Shown here: in pieces, positions 36,992 through 44,533 of the stretch | Layout of the letters: each line of letters opens with the position of its first letter | How positions within the stretch are numbered: position 1 is the first letter of the stretch | From: Mangrovicoccus ximenensis | Lineage (GTDB): Bacteria > Pseudomonadota > Alphaproteobacteria > Rhodobacterales > Rhodobacteraceae | Assembly (NCBI RefSeq): GCF_003056725.1 | Contig: NZ_QBKZ01000001.1 | Span: forward strand, 517,140 to 581,139 | DNA: 64,000 bases | Direction: 5' to 3' | Notes under the pieces: model-generated | The model's input: the letters and a program-made list of their open reading frames with translations, nothing else | The model's database searches: none | What the model was told of the DNA's origin: nothing | Program-made: the position numbers and the translations under genes

Positions 36992-37582
36992 CCGCCGAAC
37001 GGATGCCGCCGACGCCGAGGCGATCTGCGAGGGTCCGAAGCCGCTCGCGCAGCGATCCGGGGGATCGATGGAAGGCGCAAGACGCAGCGGCCTGGCATGC
37101 GCTTCGTTCCGGTGAAGAGCGAGGAAACGCAGGGGGCGGCCAGCGCCTTCCGCGTGCGGGAGCTGCTGATCCGGCAGCGCACCCAGGCGATCAACGCGCT
37201 CCGAGGACACCTGGGCGAGTACGGCTGGGTCGTGCCGCAGGGAGCAACCAATGTCCGGCGGCCCGTCGCGATACTGGAGGACAAGGAGTCGGACCTTCCG
37301 GCAACGGCGCGGGCCTCCCTGACGGTCCTGGCCGCAACGCTCGCGCAGCTCGACGGGCAGATCGGCACGCTGGATGCCGAGATTGAACGCCGCGCCCGCA
37401 GGAGCGCCGTCGCCCGCCGCCTCATGACCATTCCGGGCATCGGCCCGCTGATCGCAACGGCTCTGGCCACAGTTTCGCCGCCGCCGGAGATGTTCCGGAA
37501 AGGCCGTGACTTCGCGGCCTGGCTCGGCCTCACGCCAAGGCAGCACTCGACGGGCGGAAATCAGCGGCTCGGCGCCACGACG

Positions 37583-37624
37583 ACCCTCTCGGGACATTGC
37601 GTTCCGCAATGCCCTGCCGGGCAG
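37583..37624 (+). repeat. In-frame 42-base palindromic insertion in IS110 copy B
   Basis: Adds 14 residues (TLSGHCVPQCPAGQ) between GATT and RMGERSLRRLL. Centre is CATTGCG-TTC-CGCAATG (37595-37611), with flanking GGG / CCC. Confidence 0.75.
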
Positions 37625-37785
37625 CGGATGGGCGAGCGCTCGCTGAGGCGGCTGCTGATCATCGGCGCCAACAGCGTCATCATCAAGCGGCACTGCCACG
37701 CCTCGGCGCACCCGGGCACGTGGCTCGCGCGGATGCTGGAGCACAAGCCGCCGACGCTGCTCCGCGTGGCGCTCGCGAACAGCGA

Positions 37786-37817
37786 GCGGTGACGCGCCGC
37801 CGGTCCGAGCGCACCGC
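37786..37817 (+). repeat. Core-type palindromic insertion near the IS110 copy B C-terminus
   Basis: Arms GCGGTG / CACCGC around GCGCCGCCGGTCCGAGC. It introduces a stop between ALAN and ARIVWALM. Confidence 0.8.
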
Positions 37818-38019
37818 GAGCGGCGCGCATCGTCTGGGCCTTGATGAAGAGCGGAGAGACCTGCCGGGCTCCCGCCACGGCCGCGCAAGCCGTCATCGGC
37901 CGCGAGACGTCGGAGCGGAGGAGGGCTGGGAGCAGCTTGGCGCAACGGTCGTGAGACGGGGTCGGAAAACCAGGGCGCAACAGAGTGCCATCGAGCACGC
38001 GGCGTTGATTTGGACGTTC

Positions 38020-38052
38020 GGCATTTCTCTCGGACCAATGGCGTTCGATGCC
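38020..38052 (-). repeat. Core-type palindromic insertion
   Basis: Arms GGCAT / ATGCC around CTCTCGGACCAATGGCG, in undefined IS-derived sequence after IS110 copy B. Confidence 0.65.
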
Positions 38053-38117
38053 TCACTCCGCGAACACCATGCGGGCCCGCGGCATAGAGAAGGCCGCACC
38101 ATGAGGCCGGATACATG

Positions 38118-38360
38118 TCAGCACCCGGCACCGCGCCAAAATGCTCCGAAAACCCTCTTGCGCAAGGGGCGGTTATGCATGTTGCGCAAATCAGCTGGCG
38201 ACGGCAGGTCTCCTTTCCCCGGGCACACTTGTCCCTTTGCCACGGTGACCGGGATGCCGAGGGCAGCGAAGCGGTTCATGAATGAGCGGCAAGCGGCATC
38301 GGTCCGGGGCCGATGCCGAACGGACATCAGCCTTCGGCCGAGCAGCTGCACGCAGGTCAT
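38118..38360 (-). mobile_element. C-terminal IS5-family remnant
   Basis: Encodes VQLLGRRLMS ... FMNRFAALGIPVTV, the usual end of IS5-group transposases. The hairpin at 38295-38317 interrupts it. Upstream and downstream parts are missing. Confidence 0.5.
38295..38317. repeat. Perfect hairpin in IS5 remnant
   Basis: GGCATCGG-TCCGGGG-CCGATGCC, 8-bp perfect arms with a loop related to the shared core (GGTCCG). Confidence 0.75.
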
Positions 38361-38391
38361 TCAATCGCCGGGGACATTCAATCGCCGGGGA
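38358..38391. repeat. Perfect 17-bp tandem duplication
   Basis: Unit CATTCAATCGCCGGGGA occurs twice with no gap and runs into the hairpin at 38388-38414. Confidence 0.8.
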
Positions 38392-38414
38392 AAAGGTCCC
38401 CCGGACCTTTTCCC
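38388..38414. repeat. Perfect 12-bp-arm hairpin (CCC apex)
   Basis: GGGAAAAGGTCC-CCC-GGACCTTTTCCC. Same layout as 7782-7808 with different arms. Confidence 0.85.
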
Positions 38415-38582
38415 GGTCCGGCACATCTCTCCATCCTGCCGCGGCGGCGGTAGCCGCTCCGGTTCCGCCAGAGCGCCCGGCCCAGATGCTTCGAGGTTCT
38501 CAGGATCCCGTTGCGCGCCCGGGCTCCCGCCGTGTCCGGCTGCCATGGCCTCGCGTTGCTGCGGGCCAGGAGTGAGTATCCG

Positions 38583-39491
38583 TCATGCGCAAGTGGCTTT
38601 TGGGGTCCACAACCTGTCGGCCTTGACCAGCGCGTTGGCGGTGAGCATGAGCTTTCTCATGAGCGCAACGATGGCAACCTTTGCGGGTGTCCCGGCCTCT
38701 CGGAGCTGGGCGTGCTTGACCTTGAGATCGGGGTTGAAGCGCATTGCGAGGAGTGCGGGCCTGCAGAGCGCATCGCGCAACGGCTTGCGGCCGCCGCTGA
38801 TGAAGGACCTGCCTGTCCACTGGCCGGATTCTCGGCTGAAGGGGGCGAGCCCTGCGAGGCTTGCGGCCTGCTTGCTGTCGAACCTCCCGATTTCGGGCAG
38901 GAAGGCCGGGATCAGCGCCGTGGCGACGGGGCCGATGCCGGGAATGGAGCACAGGATTTCGCGGGCGCGTGCCATGGCACCGTCTTCGGCGGCCAGCCTG
39001 GCAAGCCCGGCATCCAGCTCCGCAATCTGGCGCTTCACCAGAGCGTGGATCTGGACGTGGCCGCGGTTGCGCAGCCTGGTCCGCCCGGTGGCCAGGGCGC
39101 GGCGGGCAACCTGCAACTTCTCGAGAACCTGCAGGTCCGGCGATACGGGCACATCGGGTTCCAAGGCCAAGGCTGCGCCCATGCGGGCCAGAATGCGCGC
39201 ATCCGCGGCATCGGTCTTGGCTTGCGCACCGCAAGCCTCGGCGAAGCGCCGGGCCTGCAAGGGGTTGACCTTCACCAGTGGAAACTTGCCCGAAAGCGCC
39301 GCCTCGAAGGCCCGGTGATGCGGGCCGGTGGGCTCGAAGACGATGCAGGCCACCCGTGCCTTGCCCAGCCATCGGATCAGCGCCCGGAAACCACGGGACG
39401 TGTGCCCGAACGGCTTCGCCGCGCCCTCCCCGAGGCGGAAAGCATCGGGACGGGATTTCGAGATATCGATGCCGATGGCATGATTCGTCAT
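38583..39491 (-). CDS. Intact IS110-family transposase
   Basis: A complete 302-residue DEDD transposase starting MTNHAIGIDISKSRPDAFRL. It has AKTDAADARILARMG (conserved Asp), the central CSIPGIGPVATALIPAFLPEIG and the C-terminal serine region LAGLAPFSRESGQW, ISGGRKPLRDAL, as in IS110/IS1111 enzymes. It is the only full-length transposase in the window without an insertion or frameshift, so it could be active. Its leader is shared with the fragment at 7389-7600. The start at 39491 was chosen by alignment to that paralogue. Confidence 0.88.
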   Translation of the reverse strand: MTNHAIGIDISKSRPDAFRLGEGAAKPFGHTSRGFRALIRWLGKARVACIVFEPTGPHHRAFEAALSGKFPLVKVNPLQARRFAEACGAQAKTDAADARILARMGAALALEPDVPVSPDLQVLEKLQVARRALATGRTRLRNRGHVQIHALVKRQIAELDAGLARLAAEDGAMARAREILCSIPGIGPVATALIPAFLPEIGRFDSKQAASLAGLAPFSRESGQWTGRSFISGGRKPLRDALCRPALLAMRFNPDLKVKHAQLREAGTPAKVAIVALMRKLMLTANALVKADRLWTPKATCA

Positions 39492-39658
39492 TTTCGCCAG
39501 TCCTATCCTTGTCATGCCCGGCGCAAACACGCGCAGCCCCTCCCGCGACGTTGCTCCGCAACGCGCTGCTGGGCGGCAGTGCAGGCCCATGGTGAAGACG
39601 GCGGCCGGCCCTGCTCACTCGCGGTACGGTCGACCCAGGAGGATACGATCCGACCGCC

Positions 39659-39698
39659 GCCGTCTGTTTCCCGCCATGCATGGCGGGAAACAGACGGC
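39659..39698. repeat. Perfect 40-bp palindrome without a loop
   Basis: Each half is GCCGTCTGTTTCCCGCCATG or its complement, centred between 39678 and 39679. No mismatch and no spacer. It sits between the intact IS110 and an IS5 remnant and could be two abutted element ends or a target for hairpin-forming recombination. Confidence 0.9.
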
Positions 39699-39832
39699 CC
39701 CGAACATGAACGACGGACCCGGAAACTCATGATACAAGGGCGTGACTGCCACTGGTCCGAAGGAAGGCCCGAACGCCGGCGGCGTCGCGGGCAGCGATGG
39801 CGTCATGGCAAGCGCGGGTGTCATAGGCGTCG

Positions 39833-39866
39833 CCAGCGGTGCTCGGACCAGTGGCGCATCCGCTGG
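39833..39866 (-). repeat. Core-type palindromic insertion (CCAGCGG arms)
   Basis: CCAGCGG / CCGCTGG arms around TGCTCGGACCAGTGGCGCAT. Un-nested version of 7971-8043. Confidence 0.85.
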
Positions 39867-39937
39867 AAACTCGGCCGTGACGGTGGCGATCACCTCCTCC
39901 GACGGGATCTGGGCAAGCAGGTCCGGCAGCATCCCTC

Positions 39938-39970
39938 GCCGGTTCGCCCGGACCGGTGGCGCTCACCGGC
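39938..39970 (-). repeat. Core-type palindromic insertion (GCCGGT arms), second copy
   Basis: Reverse complement of 7868-7900, at the same point of the IS5 gene. Confidence 0.8.
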
Positions 39971-40060
39971 TCGACATCGCCGACATTGCCGGAGGTAACC
40001 TCGACCACCCGGATCTCCAATGTTTGCCCGTCGATCCCGAGGTGGATCTTGCGCAATGAG

Positions 40061-40090
40061 CGGGCCGCGCCACCGGTCCGAGCGGCACCG
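40061..40090 (+). repeat. Core-type palindromic insertion
   Basis: Contains GCGCCACCGGTCCGAGC. Matches 7706-7735 in opposite orientation. Confidence 0.75.
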
Positions 40091-40129
40091 CGAACGCGCC
40101 GTTTCGAGCCGTCATGCTTGCGGCTGTGC

Positions 40130-40345
40130 CGTGCTGCGCGCTTTCGCGGTCGGCCAGGTCCGCGGTCTCGGCCTGCTGCCGACGGATTGCCTCTGCTGAG
40201 CCCGCGGCGGCAAGGTCGAGCTGCCAGCCTGCCAGCTGCGGCGGCGCAACGCCGCGTTTCCGGGCAAAGCTCGTCTGCGTGGCGCCCGGCTCGGACAGGC
40301 CCGCGACGGCCTGCTCCCTGACCCAGGAGGTGAACTGTCGGCGGG
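40130..40345 (-). mobile_element. IS3 orfA remnant
   Basis: Encodes a degraded helix-turn-helix protein (RRPRRQFTSWVREQAVAGLSEPGATQTSFARKRGV), closely related to the orfA part at 7159-7309. No orfB follows. It ends before the glucosidase promoter. Confidence 0.55.
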
Positions 40346-40609
40346 GTCGTCTGCTCGTCGTGGTGCCTTTCCCCGAGAGCAATTGAACTCCTGGTCCCGG
40401 TTCCGGGGGCAAGGTCACGGTCGTTTGGGCGCGATCAAAGGACATGCTGTCCTGCCTGTTTGGCAGGAACTTGCCGGGTTTCGGCGGTTTGCCCTTGCAA
40501 AGTGGCCACCCGCCACGGGAGACAGGAAGGGAACGGAAAGGGATCTGCAGCCCGCGCTCACGCGCGGACGGTCGATCCCGGGACGCTAGCCCGGGGGAGG
40601 AGGGCTTCC

Positions 40610-42298
40610 ATGTCCGAGGGGAAAGAACCTGCAGCCGCGGGACCGGCCTGCGGCACTGCCTCACCCGAGGATGCAGGCTGGTGGCGCGGAGCGGCCATCT
40701 ACGAGGTCTATGTCCGCAGCTTCCTTGACAGCGACGGCGACGGAATCGGCGATCTCGGCGGCGTGGCGCAGAAGCTCGACTACATTGCCGACCTTGGGGT
40801 CGATGCGGTTTGGCTATCGCCCTTCTACAAGTCGCCGCAGAAGGATTTCGGATACGATGTATCGGACTTCCACCTGGTCGATCCTTCGGCGGGGACGATG
40901 GAAGACTTCATGACCGTGCTGGACGGGGTGCACGCGCGCGGCATGAAGCTCCTGCTCGATTTCGTGCCCGGCCATACCTCAGACGAGCATCCTTGGTTCC
41001 TGGAAAGCCGAGAGAGCCGGGACAACGCCAAGTCCGACTGGTATGTCTGGGCAGACAAGGCGCCGGATGGAGGTCCGCCCAGCAACTGGCTCAGCTCTTT
41101 CGGCGGTTCGGCATGGCAATGGGAGCCGCGCCGCGGCCAGTACTACTACCATCCGTTCCTGCCTTGCCAGCCTGCGCTGAACCTGCTCCGGCCCGAGGTT
41201 CTTCGCCACGTCACCGCCCAGATGGGATACTGGGCTGATCTGGGCGTCGACGGATTCCGGCTGGATGCGGTGCAATGCCTGGGCCATGATCCGGATTTCC
41301 GTTCGAATCCGCCGCTCGGCCAGGCGGACCATCGGATTCTGATCGGCGGCGGCCGCGGCAATCCCTTCGGCGACCAGTGGCATGTCTTCGACCGCAACGC
41401 CCATGGCACGGCGGAGGTGCTGGCACATCTGCGGGACTTCGCCGAACGCAGCGGCTGCATTCTGATCGGCGAACTCGCGGATGTGGATTCCTCGGCCATA
41501 GCAAGGGACTATGCCAACGAGGGGCGCAATCTCCATGCGGTCTATGATTTCGACCTGATCAACTGCAAGGCGGAGACCGAGGCCCTCAACGCCATGCTGG
41601 AAAAGCGGGCCGGCCTGCTCGAGGATGCCTGGCTGATGAATGTATTCACCAATCACGACAGCCGCCGCTCGGTGTCGAACCTGACCCGCTTCGCCTCGCT
41701 GGACAACCGCGCAGAGGCGGCGAAGATGCTGATCTTCCTGCAGATGACGCTGCGGGGCGGATGCGCCGTCTTCCAGGGCGAGGAGCTGGGGCTGCCGCAT
41801 CCCGTGCTGACCTGGGAGGACATCCTCGATCCCTGGGCCAAAGCCTTCTGGCCGGTCTTCGACGGAAGAGACGGCGCACGCACGCCCTTTCCGTGGAGCG
41901 ACGGCCCGAATGCGGGCTTTAGCACGGCCGAGCGCACATGGCTGCCGGTCCCGCCTGAGCATCTGCGCCTCAATGCAGCTGCTCAGGCCGAAGATCCGGA
42001 TTCGGTGCTGTCCTTTTTCCGCGGCTTCTCCCGCTGGCGGCGCGGGCAATCCATCCTCAGGACCGGCCGGATGGAGATGGGCCGCCGCGACAGAGCGCCG
42101 CTGATCTCGTGGTCGCGCCTCGCCGGCGACACGATCTGGCGCGCGGCGGTCAATTTCAGCGAGGACCAGGCCTTCTTCGCCCTGCCGGAGAGCGCGCAGG
42201 CCATCAATGCGCCGGGCTGTGCCAGCGAGGTCACACGGCATGGCATCGCCTTGGACCCGTTCGGTCGGGCGCTGGTACGCTGGCCCAAGAGGGCATGA
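40610..42298 (+). CDS. GH13 alpha-glucosidase (oligo-glucosidase type)
   Basis: A 562-residue alpha-amylase-family enzyme hydrolysing short alpha-glucosides (sucrose, trehalose or isomaltose type; specificity not readable). The barrel motifs are DFVPGHTSDEH (region I, Gly where Asn is common), GVDGFRLDAVQ with the Asp nucleophile (region II), ILIGELADVD with the acid Glu (region III) and FTNHDSRRS (region IV). NWLSSFGGSAWQWEPRRGQYYYH is typical of alphaproteobacterial AglA-like enzymes. No signal peptide, so cytoplasmic. A strong GGAGG site precedes ATG 40610. The gene stands alone between decayed IS clusters, without the usual sugar ABC transporter. Confidence 0.9.
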   Translation: MSEGKEPAAAGPACGTASPEDAGWWRGAAIYEVYVRSFLDSDGDGIGDLGGVAQKLDYIADLGVDAVWLSPFYKSPQKDFGYDVSDFHLVDPSAGTMEDFMTVLDGVHARGMKLLLDFVPGHTSDEHPWFLESRESRDNAKSDWYVWADKAPDGGPPSNWLSSFGGSAWQWEPRRGQYYYHPFLPCQPALNLLRPEVLRHVTAQMGYWADLGVDGFRLDAVQCLGHDPDFRSNPPLGQADHRILIGGGRGNPFGDQWHVFDRNAHGTAEVLAHLRDFAERSGCILIGELADVDSSAIARDYANEGRNLHAVYDFDLINCKAETEALNAMLEKRAGLLEDAWLMNVFTNHDSRRSVSNLTRFASLDNRAEAAKMLIFLQMTLRGGCAVFQGEELGLPHPVLTWEDILDPWAKAFWPVFDGRDGARTPFPWSDGPNAGFSTAERTWLPVPPEHLRLNAAAQAEDPDSVLSFFRGFSRWRRGQSILRTGRMEMGRRDRAPLISWSRLAGDTIWRAAVNFSEDQAFFALPESAQAINAPGCASEVTRHGIALDPFGRALVRWPKRA

Positions 42299-42545
42299 CA
42301 GCGGGCCCCTCAGCGGCCGTCGATAGTGTCCGTCAAGCTGGCGTACTTTCCCGGATAGCCTGAGGTCATGGTCAGGCGGCCTTCGTGGCCATGCCGAGAA
42401 TGGGGTCGATCTCCTCCTCGCCGATCTGGACGAAAGCCTCGACCATCATGTAGCGGCTCGCCGTCTGCCATTCATCATTTTGCCCGAACAGGACGGCGCC
42501 GATGAGGCGCGTGATGGAGGCCTCGTTCGGGAGCTGGGAGGATCA

Positions 42546-42569
42546 GAAATCCTTCCGGGGAAGGATTTC
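42546..42569. repeat. Perfect 11-bp-arm hairpin in IS256 remnant
   Basis: GAAATCCTTCC-GG-GGAAGGATTTC. It replaces codons before the conserved SITRLIG-type region. Confidence 0.8.
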
Positions 42570-42692
42570 CCGGCCGACGCCCACGGCGCCGACCCGGCGC
42601 TTCATCTCTTTGTTCAACCTTTCCATGGGGTTGGCAGAGTGCAGCCTGGTGCGGTGCTGGCGGGGAGTTCGCGCCGGTCCGCGAAGCGGCGA

Positions 42693-42709
42693 ACCGTCCG
42701 GCGGACGGT
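42693..42709. repeat. Perfect hairpin (GGC apex) in IS256 remnant
   Basis: ACCGTCC-GGC-GGACGGT. Same apex group as 7782-7808. Confidence 0.75.
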
Positions 42710-42824
42710 CCGAGGCAAGACCGGGCGGCGCCCCATGCAGGCAAGGACATCATGCTCGCCGGCATCCACCAGGTCCGCCAGTTTCGGCCATCCGGACCGC
42801 AGCTGCTCCGCCACCTTGCGCATT

Positions 42825-42849
42825 CGCCATTGCCCCCGGACCAATGGCG
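42825..42849 (-). repeat. Core-type palindromic insertion in IS256 remnant
   Basis: CGCCATTG / CAATGGCG perfect 8-bp arms. Reverse strand carries CGCCATTGGTCCG. Inserted after codons for HTVVAAA. Confidence 0.85.
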
Positions 42850-43288
42850 AGCGGCCGCGACGACGGTGTGCTGGCCGCGCGAGACATGGGCCAGGGCGTT
42901 GCGCATCCAGCGGAGTGAGACAGTGGCCGCCATCGCTCCGGGACCGCTGCCGGACGCAGCGCTGCCAGGTTGCCCCGAAGACCCGCGCGATCGCGGCCTC
43001 CAGGCCGGCATGGGCGTCGCTGATCACCATCCTGATCCCATCCAGGCCGCGGGCCTTGAGCGTGCGGAGGAGTGAACGGGAACCGTGGCGCCAGTGGCGC
43101 CGCGAAAGTCCCCTGAACGGTCCGGAAGGTCTCGGACTCCGAGGGTCCCAGTCCCAGGCCGATGATCTCGCGCCGCCCCTCGGTATTCGCGGCGACGGCG
43201 GTCATGGCCGCGACGGGAACGATCCGGCCGCCCTGGCGGACTTTCAGGTAGGTGGCATCGAGCCAGAGTGAGCCGGCTGGTCGCCACC

Positions 43289-43343
43289 GGTTCGGGACCG
43301 TCGGCGATCGAGTCACTCGCCGGTGGGCGGACGGTTCCGAACC
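43289..43343. repeat. 55-bp imperfect palindrome in IS256 remnant
   Basis: Arms of 14 bp (GGTTCGGGACCGTC and GACGGTTCCGAACC, 13 pair) with an inner GGCGA ... TCGCC hairpin. Confidence 0.75.
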
Positions 43344-43380
43344 TCGTTCGCGCGCTCGTCATTCGCCAATGCCACTCGCA

Positions 43381-43422
43381 GTTGCCCATCGCGGCGCCAT
43401 CGGTCCGATTCCGATGGGCGAC
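43381..43422 (+). repeat. Core-type palindromic insertion, 42-bp form, copy 4
   Basis: GTTGCCCATCG ... CGATGGGCGAC arms. Almost identical to 6686-6727 but here in an IS256 gene, after codons for SKSTVSKLCKE. Confidence 0.88.
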
Positions 43423-43562
43423 GGCGCTGATCGGCTCATTCCTTGCAAAGCTTGGACACCGTGCTCTTGGAGATGCCGGACAGGCCCATCGCCTGCACCA
43501 GCTCGTTGGCGCGACGTGTCGAGACGCCGCCGATCCAGGCCTCCCGGAACGAGCCATGTCGC

Positions 43563-43588
43563 GCCATTGGTCCGAGCGGCAATGGCGG
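43563..43588 (+). repeat. Core-type palindromic insertion, CGCCATTG form
   Basis: CGCCATTG-GTCCGAGCGG-CAATGGCG. Shares a longer 43-base context (from GGAACGAGCCATGTCG at 43548) with the inverted copy at 43976-44001. Confidence 0.85.
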
Positions 43589-43877
43589 GTGCCACCAGCG
43601 CTTGCTCCGAGGTTTTGCGGGCCTCGGGGACGCCCGGGAAACAGCCGCCCTGGCGCAGCTTCGTCACCCGCAGGTTCAGCGTCCCGAGGCGGGTGCCGAG
43701 CGACCGGTCGCGGCAGCCGCTCGCGGCGAATGCATGCATTCGCCTGTCGGCAACGGTTGCGCCAGGCCGTACATTCGCCGCTGCGCTCATGGCGGCAGGC
43801 GCCGATCGGCCTTCGACATCGGCCTCCATGATCAGCTGAAGCACGGCCTCGGCGATGCTGCGATGCTTCGCAGCAAG

Positions 43878-43912
43878 TCGCCGGTCGCCAGCAGTCTCGG
43901 ACCGGTGGCGAC
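43878..43912 (-). repeat. Core-type palindromic insertion near the IS256 start
   Basis: Core CTCGGACCGGTGGCG. The 42-base insertion splits MAKHE from GDLLRSIA of the transposase. Confidence 0.75.
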
Positions 43913-43975
43913 AGGCTGGCTCACTCGTGCTTGGCCATGAGCTCGGACAGCTCCATGTGCGTTTGGGTCATCATT

Positions 43976-44001
43976 CGCCATTGTCGCTCGGACAAATGGC
44001 G
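43976..44001 (-). repeat. Core-type palindromic insertion in the IS256 leader
   Basis: CGCCATT / AATGGCG arms around GTCGCTCGGACA. Lies directly before the remnant's start codon. Confidence 0.8.
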
Positions 44002-44126
44002 CGACATGGCTCGTTCCTCTGTGGCCTGCGGTTGACGTCGCCAAACTCCACCTCGACCATGCACCTCAGTGACCACCCGGGATCACACCGTCGACGGCGC
44101 TGAAATTACACCACGTGCTCGGACAC

Positions 44127-44353
44127 TATCCGCCCGCGGAGACGCCGCGCAGGTAGAGCACCGGCAGCAGCGCATCCAGGCTGCGCGACCGGCGGGCCCA
44201 TCGCGGCAGGATGCTCGAGCCGAACCGGATCTTCCTGTCCTCGGGCACACCGGCCGCCCGGTCGCGGACCTTCTGGCGCTGCACCGGGATCGACACGCTG
44301 GCGGCCGTCCGGCACCCGCCACGATACGCCGCCTTCTCAGGCCCCATCACCAA
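44127..44353 (-). mobile_element. Second IS256-family fragment
   Basis: Encodes IRFGSSILPRWARRSRSLDALLPVLYLRGVSAGG, a conserved block of another IS256 subgroup. It ends at a stop at 44127. The rest of 44002-44533 has no recognisable gene. Confidence 0.6.
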
Positions 44354-44533
44354 ATTTCCGCCATAGCTCGCGCCGCTTGAACGGAGCCAATTTCACATGC
44401 CCGGAGCACGCCGCTCGGCATTTTCCACCACATTCGCGACACGACCTTATTGCGCGTTTCGCGGGCACAGCGGCCACGACCGTTTCCAAGCGTTGAGCTT
44501 TGCAGTGTATTCAGTCCACAGACCGCGAGTAAC

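Larger units (their letters stand above)
36652..37875 (+). mobile_element. IS110-family transposase copy B, inactivated by palindromic insertions
   Basis: Starts MSEIVTVGLD at 36652. A 40-base insertion (36682-36721) then separates it from LAKNAVQVHG; removing it restores the canonical GLDLAKNAVQVHG. Further insertions lie near 36951-36998 (hairpin 36967-36991), at 37583-37624 (42 bases, in frame) and at about 37781-37824. The rest, from VPVKSEETQGAASAFRVREL to GTWLARMLEHKPPTLLRVALAN and ARIVWALMKSG, is well preserved. The gene therefore decayed by insertions more than by point changes. Confidence 0.8.
39700..40060 (-). mobile_element. IS5-family remnant with palindromic insertions
   Basis: Right to left it encodes RKIHLGIDGQTLEIRVVEVTSGNVGD, LPDLLAQIPSEEVIATVTAE, then DAYDTRACHDAIAAR. 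The joins carry insertions at 39938-39970 and 39833-39866. It is a sister of the remnant at 7745-8422 and lacks that copy's hairpin between GID and LEIR. Confidence 0.7.
42372..43974 (-). mobile_element. IS256-family transposase remnant with at least six palindromic insertions
   Basis: Starts MMTQTHMELSELMAKHE at 43974 and ends QNDEWQTASRYMMVEAF ... MATKAA with a stop at 42372. Between lie LQLIMEADVEG, RLGTLNLRV, GGVSTRRANELVQAMGLSGISKSTVSKLCKE, WLDATYLKVRQGGRIV, IIGLGLGPSESE, ISDAHAGL and MRNALAHVSRGQHTVVAA. All are IS256 landmarks, in changing frames. Breaks coincide with inverted repeats at 43878-43912, 43563-43588, 43381-43422, 43289-43343, 42825-42849, 42693-42709 and 42546-42569. Confidence 0.8.

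Noticed and set aside
6686-44001. Palindromic insertions read as rho-independent terminators
   Set aside because: They lie inside coding sequence, lack T tracts and occur in both orientations.
6686-44001. Palindromic insertions read as REP elements or ordinary MITEs
   Set aside because: REPs keep conserved arms with a GTAG-type foot and a RAYT transposase, and MITEs keep conserved ends. Here the centre is conserved and the arms vary.
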